From Chloroflexota bacterium (GTDB lineage Bacteria > Chloroflexota > Anaerolineae > Caldilineales > Caldilineaceae), in the NCBI GenBank assembly GCA_003577005.1, contig QEUW01000235.1, forward strand, positions 1 through 14,498: a stretch of 14,498 nt of DNA. Reading direction: 5' to 3'. Shown here in pieces: positions 1-7,991 of the stretch. The position numbers and the translations under genes are program-made. The notes beneath the pieces were generated by a model, which saw only the letters and a list, made by a program, of their open reading frames with translations, ran no database searches and was not told where the DNA came from. Within the stretch, counting starts at the first letter, position 1. Every line of letters starts with the position of its first letter.

Positions 1-1
1 G

Positions 2-2380
2 GGACCGCCTGCCCCCACGGGCAATGAGAAAGCCTTTACCGTCTATGCGTACGACAATGGAGCAGTGGGGGATGCACCGACCCAGGGCAACCCGACGCTG
101 GTACGGCGCTACAGCCAGGTGACCCCCAGCACCGCCTATGTGGACACAACCACCAGCTATGACAGCTATGGCCGGCCGCTGAGCGTCACCGATGCCAACA
201 ACCACACGACCACCACCGCCTATCACAGCTTCTATGGTTCTGTCATCAGCGTGACCAACCCGCTCAACCAGGTGACCAGCTATGCCAGCGACCCCGGTTG
301 GGGCGTGGTGACCCAAGTCACCGACCCCAACAACCACGTCACTGAACTGGCCTATGACGGCTATGGTCGCCTGGAGCAGGTGTGGCTGCCCAGCGAGAGC
401 AAGGCGAGCGACCCCGCCAGCCTGGCGTTCGTCTACGATGCCGCGGCGCGGCCAGCGCATGTCAAGAGCCGCACCTTACAGGTGAAGGGCAGCAGCACCT
501 ATCTGGAGAGTTGGCAATATGTAGACGGCTTTGGTCGCACCATCCAGGGCCAGGCGCCGGCAGCGACGGGTGGAAACCGCATTGTCACCAGCCAGCAGTA
601 CAACAACCTTGGCCAGCTACGCTACCAGAGCGCACCTTATCAACTCTCCGGAGCGGCGGGCAGCGGCTACAGCGCGCCCACCTGGAGCACGGTGGCCAAC
701 TACCACCAGTTCTACTACGACGAACTGGGGCGCCAGACCAAAGCTGAGACGCGCAGCCAGAGCAGCGTGTTGTGGGATGTGGAGACGACCTACGACGCCT
801 GGACCCAGCAGCGCTACGACGCCAACAACCACCGGCGGGACCATGCTTACAACGCCTTTGGCCAGTTGGTACAGGTGAAGGAGTACTACGCCACCAACAG
901 CTTCTACACCACGGGCTACGCCTATGACCTGCTGGGCAACCTGATCCAGGTGACCGACCACCTGAGCAACGTCACCAGCATGAGCTATGACCTGCTGGGA
1001 CGCAAGACGGCCATGAGCGACCCCGACATGGGCAGTTGGCAGTACCAGTACGACGCCGTGGGCAACCTGACCGGCCAGCGCGATGGCCGCAGCCAGTGGC
1101 TCTACCTGGAGTACGACGCGCTCAACCGGCTCATCCGCAAGCGGCGGGACAGCGCCGGCAGCGGCCCGCTGGTGGCCGAGTACGGCTATGATGCGACCGG
1201 GCAGCAGGGCCTGCTCTCCTTCAGCAAGGCCTACGATAGCGCCGGCACCACCGTCGAGGTGGAAGTGCAGTCCGTCGCCTACGATGCCCGCAACCGCCTC
1301 ACCCAGCAACAGTGGGTGGTCAACGGCAGCGGCACCTTCCGCCTGGACTATGCCTACAACGAGGCGGACCAGCGCACCAGCCTCACCTACCCCGGTGATA
1401 ACAGTGGTGGGCAAGGCGAGGTCGTGAGCCACAGCTACAACGCCATCGGCCAGTTGACCGGCGTGACGGGAGCCGGTAGCACCCAGTACGTTAGTGCGGC
1501 CACCTACAACGCCCAGGGGCAACTCATCGAAATGCGCAACGACAGCGGCGCCAACGGCCTGACTCGCCAGTTTGTCTACGAGACCAACACCCTGCGCCTG
1601 AGCACCATCAAAGCCGGCACCAGCAGCCCCTACGAGAACCTGCAGCAGCTGAGCTACACCTACGACAACGCCGGTAACATCAGTAGTGTCAGTGATACAG
1701 TGAACAGTGGCCAGAAACAGTGTTTCCAGTATGACTGGTTGGATAGACTGACCGCCGCCTTCACCGGCAACGGGGATTGCAGCGCCTACAGCGGCACGGG
1801 CGCCGGCCCCTACAACCATACCTATGCCTACGACGCCATCGGCAACCTCACCAGCTATGCCGGCAACAGCTACACCTATGGTGGCGGCAAGCCTCATGCC
1901 GTGACCGCTGCCTTTGGCAACAGCTACGGCTACGACGATAACGGCAACCAGACCAGCCGCACCATTGACGGCACGGCCTACACCTTCACCTTCGACTACG
2001 AAAACCGGCTCACGGCCATCTCTGGCGGCAGTGTCAGTGCCAGCTTTGTCTACGATGCCGATGGCAACCGCATCAAGGGAACCGTCGGTGGGGTCACCAC
2101 CGTCTACATTGCCGGCACCTACGAGTACCAAGCTGGCGCCACCACCCACTACTATGAAGGCAACGCCTTGCGCCGCACCGGCTATGCCAGCGACAACGGC
2201 GTCTTCTACCTGCTGCAAGACCACCTCAAGTCGAGCAGTGCGGTTATCAACCAGAATGGCACGCTCAACCGCCAGAACTACTACCCTCTCGCGGTCGTGT
2301 TTGAGCGTGAAGCCGAGGCGGGCGCAGACGCGTTTCATTCCCTCGTTTTCAGGCAAGATCTCGGCCACGATGCGGTCTAG
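2..2380 (+). CDS. YD-repeat (RHS family) protein, 5' partial, 3' end lost at a breakpoint
   Basis: The frame is open from base 2, so the start lies left of the window. A GTG at 65 is only an internal codon. The translation is a long series of YD repeats (for example [57 protein letters not shown]), typical of secreted or surface RHS/wall-associated proteins that fold into a beta-cocoon. Near the end, [14 protein letters not shown] and [13 protein letters not shown] (to about base 2287) match the RHS core, which normally goes on for some 30 residues to a YYxARYYDPxxGRF motif followed by a variable C-terminal domain. Here that is missing. The last ~30 codons (2288-2380) are the antisense of the neighbouring ligase gene, with a TAG at 2378. 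Any toxin or effector tip is therefore absent. The family call is secure; the biological role is unknown. Confidence 0.9.
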   Translation, partial: GPPAPTGNEKAFTVYAYDNGAVGDAPTQGNPTLVRRYSQVTPSTAYVDTTTSYDSYGRPLSVTDANNHTTTTAYHSFYGSVISVTNPLNQVTSYASDPGWGVVTQVTDPNNHVTELAYDGYGRLEQVWLPSESKASDPASLAFVYDAAARPAHVKSRTLQVKGSSTYLESWQYVDGFGRTIQGQAPAATGGNRIVTSQQYNNLGQLRYQSAPYQLSGAAGSGYSAPTWSTVANYHQFYYDELGRQTKAETRSQSSVLWDVETTYDAWTQQRYDANNHRRDHAYNAFGQLVQVKEYYATNSFYTTGYAYDLLGNLIQVTDHLSNVTSMSYDLLGRKTAMSDPDMGSWQYQYDAVGNLTGQRDGRSQWLYLEYDALNRLIRKRRDSAGSGPLVAEYGYDATGQQGLLSFSKAYDSAGTTVEVEVQSVAYDARNRLTQQQWVVNGSGTFRLDYAYNEADQRTSLTYPGDNSGGQGEVVSHSYNAIGQLTGVTGAGSTQYVSAATYNAQGQLIEMRNDSGANGLTRQFVYETNTLRLSTIKAGTSSPYENLQQLSYTYDNAGNISSVSDTVNSGQKQCFQYDWLDRLTAAFTGNGDCSAYSGTGAGPYNHTYAYDAIGNLTSYAGNSYTYGGGKPHAVTAAFGNSYGYDDNGNQTSRTIDGTAYTFTFDYENRLTAISGGSVSASFVYDADGNRIKGTVGGVTTVYIAGTYEYQAGATTHYYEGNALRRTGYASDNGVFYLLQDHLKSSSAVINQNGTLNRQNYYPLAVVFEREAEAGADAFHSLVFRQDLGHDAV

Positions 2381-4936
2381 ACCCTCATCGCGTCCAATTT
2401 CGATGAGACGGCGGAGCAGTTCGGTGCCCAGGCCGATGCGCTGGTGCTCGTCGCTCACCAGGATGGCAAATTCGGCGTCGTTGCTGCCGTGGAGCTTGGT
2501 CAACTGGCCGATGGCAAGGAGGCGACGCTCGCCGTTCTTACTCGTCTGCTCAGCCACCAGGGTCATCTCGCGGTCGTAGTCGATGAAGCACATGCGCGCC
2601 AACTGTTCGATACTCTCCGGCGAGAGCGTATTGTTGAAGGCCACCATAAGCGGCTCGTCTTCCGGGCGGATGGGGCGGATACAGAGCTCCTCACCGTCGG
2701 GTAGCGTCCACGGCGCGACATATTTTTCAGGGTAAGGCCGGATAGCCAGCCCGGGGAGATCTTCTCTGCGCACGGTGGGTTCGTGGAGGACAATACGGGC
2801 GTCGAGCGCCAGGAGCCGTTCCGGCGAGGCAAGCAGCGGGTTGACGTCGATCTCTTTGATCCACACCTGTTCCACCACCAGTTGGCTAAAGCGCACCATC
2901 AGCCGTTCCAACGCTTCGAGGTTCACCGGTTTGCGCCCGCGGATGCCTTGCAGCGCCTCCCAGATTTTGGTCTGCGCCATCATGCGGCGGGCCAGGGTGG
3001 TGTTGAGCGGCGGGAGACCCAAGGCGCGATCGCGCATCACCTCCACCAAGACGCCGCCGGCGCCAAAGAGCAATACCGGGCCAAACTGCGGGTCGATGCT
3101 GCTGCCGATGATCAGCTCGTAGCCGTCGAGCTTCTCCATCCGCTGCACCGTTACCCCCTGGAAGTGCTCCGCCCCTACCCGTTCGGCAACCGAGCGCTGG
3201 ATGAGATCGTACGCCTCGCGCACGCTTTGCGCATCGCGCAAATTGAGTTGCACACCGTTCACATCCGTCTTATGGGTGATCGTCTCGGAGTTGAGCTTGA
3301 GCACGACCGGGTAGCCCATCTTGCCAGCAACCGCAACGGCCTCGTCGGGCGTCCCGGCCAGTTCGGTTTCGACCGTGGGGATGCCGTAGGCGGCAAAGAC
3401 CTGTTTGGATTCATACTCGGTGAGGATCGTCCGGCCCTGGGCGCGCACCGTCTCGATCAACTCGGCGGCGCGCTGCTGGTAGGTCGCCTCGTCCGGGCTG
3501 GCCACCGGGAGCGAAGGCGTCTCGTAGATCGCGCTCAGGTTGTAGGCGTAACGCCACATATAGTTGAAGACCTGCGTCGCCGTGTCTGGGTAGGGGAAGG
3601 TGGGGATGCTGGCGCGATTGAGGATTGCCTCACCCGCCGCCACATCTTCGCCCCCCATCCAACTGGCGAGGATTGGTTTCTTTTGGGGCGGCGCCGCTAC
3701 CTGGCGCAACGCCTCGGCAGTCTCGGTGGGGTCGGTCATATCCTGCGGGGTGAGGATGACCAACATGCCGTCGCTGTTGGGGTCGTTAATGGCGATCTGG
3801 AGCGTTTCGGCGTAGCGTTCGGGGCTGGCGTCACCGAGGATATCAACGGGGTTATTGTGGCTCCAGTGCGGGGGCAGCGCCGCGTTGAGCGCCGCCATCG
3901 TCTCGTCGGAGAGAGTGGTCAATTTGCCGCCGCCCAAGACCAGAGCGTCGGTGGCGAGCACACCAGGGCCGCCAGCATTGGTGAGGATGGTCAGGTTGGG
4001 TCCTTTGGGGCGTGGTTGTTTGGCGAGCACCTCGGCCATATAGAAGATTTCGGCGATCTTCTCGACCCGCAGCACACCACTGCGGCGGAAGGCGGCGTCG
4101 AGCACATCATCGCTGCCCGCCAGCGAACCGGTGTGCGAAGCCGCCGCTTTGGCCGCCGCCGCCGTGCGTCCGGCCTTGATGACGATGATCGGTTTGGTCA
4201 ACGAGACCTCGCGCGCCGCCGAGAGAAAGAAGCGGGCGTCGCCAACGGTTTCCATGTAGATGACGATGCTGGTCGTATTGGAGTCATCGCCGAGATAGTA
4301 GATCAGGTCGCCCCAGTTCACATCGAGCATAGAGCCAATAGAGACAAAGGCGCTGAAACCCACATGCTCGCGCAGGCTCCAGTCGAGTACCGAGGTGCAG
4401 AGCGCGCCGCTCTGGCTGATAAAGCCGACGTTGCCCCGCAGCGCCATCCCCTTGGCAAAGGTGGCATTGATGCCGGTAACAGGGCTCATGACGCCGAGAC
4501 AGTTGGGACCGATGATGCGCATCTTGGCCTGGCGCGCCCGGGCCAGGATCTGCTGTTCGAGCCGGGCGCCTTCGGGTCCAATCTCTTTGAAGCCGGCAGA
4601 AATGATGATCGCACCTTTAACCCCGGCCTCGACACACTCCTCGATGACGCCAGGCACGGTGGGCGCGGGGGTGACGATCACAGCCAGGTCTACCTGTTCT
4701 GGCGCATCGGCAATGGTGGGGTAGGCGCGGATGCCCAAGACGTTGCTGCGCTTGGGATTGATGGGAAAGATCGTCCCGCCAAAGGGGTTACTGATGAGGT
4801 TCCAGAGCAAGGTGCGCCCTACGCTCCCCGGCCGCTCGGTGGCGCCGATGACCGCTACGTTTTCCGGGGCAAAGATGGCGTCGAGCGGGTGGCGGCGATA
4901 GGCGGTGGTTAGCTTTTCAGCGGTTTTGTCGGTCAT
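617..4936 (-). CDS. ADP-forming acyl-CoA synthetase (acetate--CoA ligase type) fused to a GNAT acetyltransferase; 3' end replaced by antisense RHS sequence
   Basis: The start is ATG at 4936, with GGAGG 4 nt upstream; an in-frame TTG at 4954 has no ribosome site. The genuine part is residues 1-884 (4936 to about 2285). Order: CoA-binding Rossmann domain (about 20-120; VAVIGAT), succinyl-CoA-ligase-like domain (about 150-300; [15 protein letters not shown]), ATP-grasp domain (about 500-715) and GNAT domain (about 752-884; acetyl-CoA loop [10 protein letters not shown]). ADP-forming ligases convert acyl-CoA, ADP and Pi to acid, CoA and ATP. The phosphohistidine of SHTGSLAG (His268) and the ATP-grasp His in ITHKTDVNG (His555) are both present, so the ligase half may be active, unlike the regulatory half of Salmonella Pat. 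The GNAT half may acetylate protein lysines. Family proteins are roughly 890-900 residues long, so only the extreme C-terminus is missing. From 2285 to 617 the frame is merely the in-register antisense of YD repeats (Val/Gly/Ala-rich) and should not be read as a domain. No clear promoter was found. Confidence 0.88.
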   Translation of the reverse strand: MTDKTAEKLTTAYRRHPLDAIFAPENVAVIGATERPGSVGRTLLWNLISNPFGGTIFPINPKRSNVLGIRAYPTIADAPEQVDLAVIVTPAPTVPGVIEECVEAGVKGAIIISAGFKEIGPEGARLEQQILARARQAKMRIIGPNCLGVMSPVTGINATFAKGMALRGNVGFISQSGALCTSVLDWSLREHVGFSAFVSIGSMLDVNWGDLIYYLGDDSNTTSIVIYMETVGDARFFLSAAREVSLTKPIIVIKAGRTAAAAKAAASHTGSLAGSDDVLDAAFRRSGVLRVEKIAEIFYMAEVLAKQPRPKGPNLTILTNAGGPGVLATDALVLGGGKLTTLSDETMAALNAALPPHWSHNNPVDILGDASPERYAETLQIAINDPNSDGMLVILTPQDMTDPTETAEALRQVAAPPQKKPILASWMGGEDVAAGEAILNRASIPTFPYPDTATQVFNYMWRYAYNLSAIYETPSLPVASPDEATYQQRAAELIETVRAQGRTILTEYESKQVFAAYGIPTVETELAGTPDEAVAVAGKMGYPVVLKLNSETITHKTDVNGVQLNLRDAQSVREAYDLIQRSVAERVGAEHFQGVTVQRMEKLDGYELIIGSSIDPQFGPVLLFGAGGVLVEVMRDRALGLPPLNTTLARRMMAQTKIWEALQGIRGRKPVNLEALERLMVRFSQLVVEQVWIKEIDVNPLLASPERLLALDARIVLHEPTVRREDLPGLAIRPYPEKYVAPWTLPDGEELCIRPIRPEDEPLMVAFNNTLSPESIEQLARMCFIDYDREMTLVAEQTSKNGERRLLAIGQLTKLHGSNDAEFAILVSDEHQRIGLGTELLRRLIEIGRDEGLDRIVAEILPENEGMKRVCARLGFTLKHDRERVVVLAVERAILVDNRTARLEVVLQQVEDAVVAGIAGAAQGVAFIVVGGGASLVLVGAGNVDGGDPTDGSLDAVAIGIVDKAGTDTAARDGREPVFVVEGEGVGRAVNGAAGLVAVIVVAVAVAKGSGHGMRLAATIGVAVAGIAGEVADGVVGIGMVVGAGARAAVGAAIPVAGEGGGQSIQPVILETLFLATVHCITDTTDVTGVVVGVAQLLQVLVGAAGAGFDGAQAQGVGLVDKLASQAVGAAVVAHFDELPLGVVGGRTNVLGATGSRHAGQLADGVVAVAHDLALPTTVITGVGEAGALVRLVVGIVQAEGAAAVDHPLLLGEAVAGIVGDGLHFHLDGGAGAIVGLAEGEQALLPGRIIAVLGHQRAAAGAVPPLADEPVERVVLQVEPLAAAIALAGQVAHGVVLVLPTAHVGVAHGRLASQQVIAHAGDVAQVVGHLDQVAQQVIGVARGVEAVGGVVLLHLYQLAKGVVSMVPPVVVGVVALLGPGVVGRLHIPQHAALAARLSFGLAPQFVVVELVVVGHRAPGGRAVAAARRSGELIRCALVA
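2281..2296. other. Breakpoint joining two truncated convergent genes
   Basis: Left of about base 2287 the + strand encodes the RHS core (NRQNYYP). Right of it the minus strand encodes the GNAT domain of the acyl-CoA ligase ([10 protein letters not shown]). Neither protein has its natural C-terminus. Each frame instead continues into the antisense of the other gene. The RHS stop is at 2378-2380, and the ligase frame has no stop until 617-619. Two unrelated genes losing their ends at one point fits a deletion or inversion joint, or a mis-assembly. Which of these it is cannot be decided from the sequence. Confidence 0.75.
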
Positions 4937-5290
4937 GGGGCCTCCGTTGATCAAGAAAATACCATTGCGGAGGACGGTATACTCCTGAACCGCCCTACCG
5001 GCGATTGGCTATTATCACTCACAATGAGGGGCACATTCTCCAGTGCCTCTCCGCAGGATCTGCAAACAAGATTCATATTCATGTCCTGCCAAACAGGGCA
5101 GCCGAACGAACAGAATTGACAATCGACGTATCGTTTCGCTATTCTAACATAACTTTACAGCATCCATACCAGTCACTTGACCTGGGGTAGGTTCGACGTA
5201 TTGCACATCTCACCTTGCTAACGGCGGGGTCGGCGCACCCGGCGGTAGAGATACTTCTCCGCTGGAGCGCCAGCGTGCGCAAAATCTTGA
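4937..5290. other. Intergenic stretch without a convincing gene
   Basis: This is the leader side of the ligase gene. It holds the ligase ribosome site (GGAGG on the minus strand, 4941-4945) and a weak TAATAG-like box on the minus strand near 5012-5017 without a good -35 partner. A TTG-started 61-codon frame at 5005-5190 has no ribosome site and no recognisable motif. A short minus-strand frame ending at 5218 (reading AGAPAEKYLYRR near its end) looks somewhat protein-like but cannot be assigned. The A+T content is higher here than in the flanking genes. Confidence 0.5.
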
Positions 5291-5464
5291 ACCACCTGGG
5301 GCGGCGCGGCAAACACCACCTTCTGGATCGACCCGCAAGAAGAATTGATGGCGCCTTGCGCCGGCTGCGCCATCGGCATCCTCACAACCCAGTTTATGCC
5401 GTCGAGCACTTATCCGGTCAACGACCACTTCCGGGTGCTGGCGTATCAGGCTTTGGTAGATTGA
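5291..5464 (+). pseudogene. Decayed 3' remnant of a class C beta-lactamase-like serine hydrolase gene
   Basis: One frame reads TWGGAANTTFWIDPQEEL, then MTQ-like ILTTQFMPSSTYP, then FRVLAYQALVD and a TGA at 5462-5464. This resembles the C-terminal end of beta-lactamase-family serine hydrolases (EstB/AmpC-like), where WGGAA-T-FWIDP followed by MTQ-MPS-TYP and a final YQAL-D is characteristic. An in-frame TGA at 5288 lies two codons before the recognisable part. A nine-residue stretch (APCAGCAIG) sits where the family has about four residues. Nothing upstream restores the rest of the enzyme in any frame, including the Ser-x-x-Lys nucleophile motif. It is therefore a fragment, not a working gene. 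The assignment rests on remembered family motifs and is moderately sure. Confidence 0.6.
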
Positions 5465-5468
5465 GAAG

Positions 5469-5603
5469 CTGTTTGAAAAGGGGAATTGTCGCCTTGGTGC
5501 GTTGCACGCAAAGCGTGCGATGCACCTGGAAGGTTGGCTTCGTTGAAAGGCGCCACGCACCCTGCGGGTGCATCGCACGGTTGTCACCCCACTTTTCAAA
5601 CAG
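5469..5603. repeat. MITE-like element with terminal inverted repeats and internal hairpins
   Basis: The ends carry the inverted repeat CTGTTTGAAAAG (5469-5480) and CTTTTCAAACAG (5592-5603), extended inward by a G-run and a C-run with one extra base. TTGAGA occurs directly repeated just outside both ends (5461-5466 and 5607-5612), a possible but imperfect target duplication. Inside is a hairpin at 5497-5526 (GGTGCGTTGCACGC and GCGTGCGATGCACC around AAA) and another at 5556-5570 (GCACCC, TGC loop, GGGTGC). At about 135 bp without coding capacity it fits a non-autonomous mobile or palindromic repeat. It begins 4 nt after the stop of the hydrolase remnant. A related core lies at 10215-10277. Confidence 0.6.
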
Positions 5604-5693
5604 GTTTTGAGAGGATGGCCGGATGACAGGTGGATATCCGGTAGCCACCTTGTCAACTTTTCACCAGTGTACAAGCCGCGCGGTATATTCTCC

Positions 5694-5731
5694 AATAAAA
5701 CGAGGGGTGCAACCGTGTGGTCGCACCCCTC
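5694..5731 (-). terminator. Intrinsic terminator of the first cold-shock gene
   Basis: On the minus strand a perfect 9-bp stem GAGGGGTGC / GCACCCCTC (5702-5731 overall, with inner ACC/GGT pairs) is followed by GTTTTATT. It lies 49 nt past the stop of the cold-shock gene at 5781-6011 and is correctly oriented for it. Confidence 0.85.
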
Positions 5732-5780
5732 ATGCTCGTAGGACTAGTAGTTAGCGCAGCGGAATACGGCCCACAAACGC

Positions 5781-6011
5781 TTATTGCACCTTCTGCACGT
5801 TGGCTGCGGATGGTCCCTTGGGACCCTGTTCGATGGTGAACTCCACGACATCACCCTCAGACAGGCTGCGAAAACCGGCCGACATGATAGCCGACTGATG
5901 CACGAAGACATCTTTGCTGCCACTCTCGGGTGTAATAAAGCCAAAGCCCTTGGCATCATTAAACCACTTGACGGTACCCTTGACGCGGTTGCCCATTGCT
6001 TGATTGCCCAT
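5781..6011 (-). CDS. Cold-shock protein (CspA family), copy 1
   Basis: This is a 76-residue single cold-shock domain, a five-strand OB-fold that binds single-stranded RNA and DNA and acts as an RNA chaperone in the cytoplasm. The start [18 protein letters not shown] shows the first strand. RNP1 is KGFGFI (residues 21-26) and RNP2 is VFVH (35-38). The C-terminus has [10 protein letters not shown], typical of the family. The first ATG (6011) was chosen because GAGGGG lies upstream, although at an unusually long spacing (about 11 nt). The second ATG at 5996 has no ribosome site, and the longer open frame back to 6170 is leader sequence. The gene has its own structured leader and terminator, so it is probably monocistronic. 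It is a close paralogue of the gene at 7562-7774. Confidence 0.97.
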   Translation of the reverse strand: MGNQAMGNRVKGTVKWFNDAKGFGFITPESGSKDVFVHQSAIMSAGFRSLSEGDVVEFTIEQGPKGPSAANVQKVQ

Positions 6012-6166
6012 GGTTGGAAACCCCTCTTTTTGTGAAAAGAATTGAACAGTTCGACGACGATGCGGTACAAAAAGTGGTCGTTCCCAACAAATAAGAAAGC
6101 CGCTCAACCAGGTAAGTTCGAGCGACTCTAGAACATTACTCGTAAAAGAACTTACACTATATTGTG
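6012..6166 (-). promoter_or_regulatory. Structured 5' leader of cold-shock gene 1 (probable RNA thermoswitch)
   Basis: The leader shares an ordered set of elements with the leader of the second cold-shock gene. Helix A pairs GTAAGTTC (6148-6155) with GAACTTAC (6112-6119), 8 bp. Helix B pairs GTCGCTC (6120-6126) with GAGCGGC (6099-6105), 7 pairs including one G-U. The order A5', B5', A3', B3' with no base between B5' and A3' is that of an H-type pseudoknot. Helix C pairs GTTGGGAA (6081-6088) with TTTCCAAC (6013-6020), whose 3' arm fills the space between the ribosome site (6021-6026) and the ATG. A nearly identical block (about 6067-6096) lies between B and the start region. Temperature control of translation is inferred by analogy with E. 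coli cspA mRNA. Confidence 0.65.
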
Positions 6167-6172
6167 GCACAC

Positions 6173-6201
6173 AGGATACTGCATGTTGCCCATTACACCA
6201 A
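6173..6201 (-). promoter_or_regulatory. Possible promoter of cold-shock gene 1
   Basis: The candidate is TTGGTG (6196-6201), 17 nt, TATCCT (6173-6178) on the minus strand. It would start the transcript just upstream of helix A of the leader. A TATAGT at 6156-6161 is closer to consensus. It has no good -35 box and would start the RNA inside helix A. The match is weak. Confidence 0.35.
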
Positions 6202-6256
6202 ATCTCGTAAGTTACGAAAGGCGCCTGTCGTCTGCGAGGTGAAGGGCACAGGAGGA

Positions 6257-7465
6257 TCAGTCGTCAAAAAAGTCTACCGTCGCCCAGTTACACGCACCAC
6301 CCGGCCCATCGGTCGTAAAGGTGGCAAAGGGCGAGATCGGGCTGCCCGTCTCGTCCACGAGCCAGGTCGACCAGATACCGGCACTGGCAAACCCCGCACT
6401 GATAATGTGTGTGTAGAATCCCGGCGGATTGGGGCCGCTCAAGACCGGATCAGTCGCCCAGTTCCCATAGCCCTCGCCAAAGCGAAAGACAACTTGATAG
6501 CCGTCTGCCGGCTCACCGGCCACAAACACCGTGCCAGAGAAACGCGTCCCCGTGTTGCTCGGTGCGCAACCGGTAACTTCGGCGCGTGCAAAGGGGAGTA
6601 CCGAAGTCGGCGAAGGAACCGGCGTGGCCGACGGTGTGACCGATCTCGTGGGGACAGGTGTTTGGGTGATCACCGAGGTAACAGTAATGGTCACCGTAGC
6701 TGTGGGCGTGACAGTCTCAACCGGTGTGGTAGTGAGGGTGGGGGAGGCTGTCACCGTCACCGTAGCAGTGAGGGTGGTGGTTGGTGTGGACACTGCGCCG
6801 GCGATGGCCCATTGCCAGACCAATCCATAACTGGTGTGGTGGGCGTGGAAGGGGTCGTCAATCTCCCCCAACCCCATACCGTCGATGGCGTCGGCTGGGT
6901 CGCCGGTGTTGGGCTGGGCCCAGTAGGCGGGGGCAAGCGACTGCATGGGGAAATCGGCGGCGTACTCTTCGCCGGGTTTTGCCTGCGTCACAATCGTAAA
7001 TTCGCCGTCAGGCCAGGAAATCAAGACCGGCAAGTCGACCTGGCGGGCGCCCGCGCTATCCAACAGGTCGACAAAGATATTGCGCCGCCCCTGTGATTCT
7101 GCGCTATTGTACCAGACCGCATGGATGAGACACCAGTAACCGCTACCGGGTGTCACATTAGCCGGTAAGAAGACCGCCCCGCGCTCGTCGAGGCGCGGGT
7201 CCCAGTCGCGTTCACAACCTGTGACCGGTGTGCTCGTCGGTGCTGCGGTGATCTGAACAAGCTGGACAAGGGGTAGCAAGAGGGCGAAGGTAGGAGTCTC
7301 CGCGGCCGGGGTGACAGAGACACGCTGTGCCACCGGCTGGCCGTGTGTGTTAATGGCGGCCAGACCCAGGGCATTGAAGACAAGGAGGGCGATCAATAAA
7401 TACGAAGACGAGCGTCGCCGTGTGCGGATAGGTGGAGAAGTCGCGCCTTGATCCGGTATGTGCAT
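6257..7465 (-). CDS. Secreted or membrane-anchored two-domain protein with a Thr/Pro-rich linker, function unknown
   Basis: The protein has 402 residues. A basic N-terminus (RTRRR, 14-18) precedes one hydrophobic segment (about 20-38), so it is a signal anchor or an uncleaved signal peptide. Domain 1 (about 84-222) begins at Cys84 with a possible Cys112 partner. It contains WPDGEF, a [12 protein letters not shown] stretch and an [13 protein letters not shown] end. This style is seen in extracellular modules of Chloroflexota surface proteins, where a carbohydrate-related role is possible but unproven. Residues about 226-292 are a Thr/Pro/Val linker. Domain 2 (about 300-396) is a beta-rich module framed by Cys300 and Cys392. 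The ATG at 7465 follows AGGAG by only 2 nt, a tight spacing. No promoter is visible between it and the terminator of the upstream cold-shock gene (7497-7524), so it may depend on read-through. There is no catalytic motif to name. Confidence 0.85.
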   Translation of the reverse strand: MHIPDQGATSPPIRTRRRSSSYLLIALLVFNALGLAAINTHGQPVAQRVSVTPAAETPTFALLLPLVQLVQITAAPTSTPVTGCERDWDPRLDERGAVFLPANVTPGSGYWCLIHAVWYNSAESQGRRNIFVDLLDSAGARQVDLPVLISWPDGEFTIVTQAKPGEEYAADFPMQSLAPAYWAQPNTGDPADAIDGMGLGEIDDPFHAHHTSYGLVWQWAIAGAVSTPTTTLTATVTVTASPTLTTTPVETVTPTATVTITVTSVITQTPVPTRSVTPSATPVPSPTSVLPFARAEVTGCAPSNTGTRFSGTVFVAGEPADGYQVVFRFGEGYGNWATDPVLSGPNPPGFYTHIISAGFASAGIWSTWLVDETGSPISPFATFTTDGPGGACNWATVDFFDD

Positions 7466-7489
7466 GGCTCCTGTAGCGTCCCTTTGCGA

Positions 7490-7524
7490 ACAAAAACGGG
7501 ATTCGCAGTGACCTGCGAATCCCG
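7490..7524 (-). terminator. Intrinsic terminator of the second cold-shock gene
   Basis: On the minus strand a perfect 12-bp stem CGGGATTCGCAG / CTGCGAATCCCG with a 4-nt loop (7497-7524) is followed by TTTTTG. It lies 37 nt past the stop of the cold-shock gene at 7562-7774, and just upstream of the next minus-strand gene (start 7465). Leakage through it could feed that gene. Confidence 0.9.
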
Positions 7525-7561
7525 CTTCGGGGCAAATTAACGCCGTTGCCGGCGCGCTTCT

Positions 7562-7774
7562 TTAGATCTTCTGCACATTGGCAGCCGACGGACCCTTTGG
7601 CCCCTGCTGGATGCTAAACTCCACCCGGTCGCCTTCAGCCAGGCTGCGGAAACCGGCCGACATGATAGCGGAATGGTGGACGAAGACATCCTTGCCACCG
7701 GCCTCAGGGGTAATAAAACCGTACCCCTTTTGATCATTGAACCATTTGACAACACCACGCTTGCGGTCGTTCAT
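7562..7774 (-). CDS. Cold-shock protein (CspA family), copy 2
   Basis: This is a 70-residue single cold-shock domain protein. RNP1 is KGYGFI (residues 16-21), RNP2 is VFVH (30-33), and the C-terminal half ([13 protein letters not shown] to [13 protein letters not shown]) is almost identical to copy 1 at 5781-6011. It is an RNA-chaperone OB-fold protein that binds single-stranded nucleic acid. The start is ATG 7774; GGAGG lies 12 nt upstream, longer than usual, with a leader helix filling the gap. It has a strong sigma70 promoter, a long structured leader and a perfect terminator, so it looks like a self-contained, highly expressed unit. It differs from copy 1 mainly at the N-terminus (MNDRKRGVV). 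Confidence 0.97.
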   Translation of the reverse strand: MNDRKRGVVKWFNDQKGYGFITPEAGGKDVFVHHSAIMSAGFRSLAEGDRVEFSIQQGPKGPSAANVQKI

Positions 7775-7922
7775 GTTGGGAAACCCCCTCCTACACTGGA
7801 AAACGATTGGTTCGACATTTGTACAAAATGTGGTCGTCCCCAACAAATAAACAAGCCGCTCAGTGCGTAAGTCCGAGCGGCCGACTGCCTTACCTGTGGT
7901 AGAACTTACAACATCTTGCTAA
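7775..7922 (-). promoter_or_regulatory. Structured 5' leader of cold-shock gene 2 (probable RNA thermoswitch)
   Basis: The leader is about 148 nt long from the predicted start of transcription. Helix A pairs GTAAGTTC (7902-7909) with GGACTTAC (7867-7874), 8 pairs with one G-U. Helix B pairs GCCGCTC (7875-7881) with GAGCGGC (7855-7861), 7 Watson-Crick pairs. Helix C pairs GTTGGGGA (7837-7844) with TTCCCAAC (7775-7782), directly next to the ATG. Order and spacing match the leader of copy 1. Where bases differ between copies, pairing is kept through G-U or an added C. The Shine-Dalgarno GGAGG (7787-7791) sits just 5' of the closing arm of helix C. Confidence 0.7.
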
Positions 7923-7928
7923 TAATGC

Positions 7929-7957
7929 ACTATACACGAAAGGGGCGCGCCTGTCAA
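7929..7957 (-). promoter_or_regulatory. Sigma70-type promoter of cold-shock gene 2
   Basis: On the minus strand TTGACA (7952-7957, perfect -35) is separated by exactly 17 nt from TATAGT (7929-7934). Transcription would start near 7922, giving the long leader upstream of the ATG at 7774. Confidence 0.85.
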
Positions 7958-7991
7958 GCCCCCAAATTTGACGATTGTAAGGTGATTGATC

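Noticed and set aside
2..2287. Polymorphic toxin or contact-inhibition system from the RHS gene
   Set aside because: The C-terminal variable domain is absent, cut away at the breakpoint, and there is no immunity gene or secretion gene in view. Only the repeat shell can be supported.
2783..4912. 709-codon + strand open frame
   Set aside because: It is the antisense of the ligase gene, which has clear domains, conserved motifs and a good ribosome site. The + frame is His/Arg/Gly-rich without any recognisable family.
5005..5190. 61-codon + strand frame starting with TTG
   Set aside because: It has no ribosome site and no recognisable motif, and its length is expected by chance in this A+T-richer stretch.
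5210..5695. 161-codon minus-strand frame and a 131-codon + frame over the same bases
   Set aside because: Both run through the MITE-like repeat and the hydrolase remnant; their residues are low-quality Arg/Pro/Cys-rich text with no family resemblance.
6164..7096. 310-codon + strand open frame, Arg/Gly/His-rich
   Set aside because: It is the antisense of the secreted Thr/Pro-linker protein. The composition is that of reversed Thr and Val codons.
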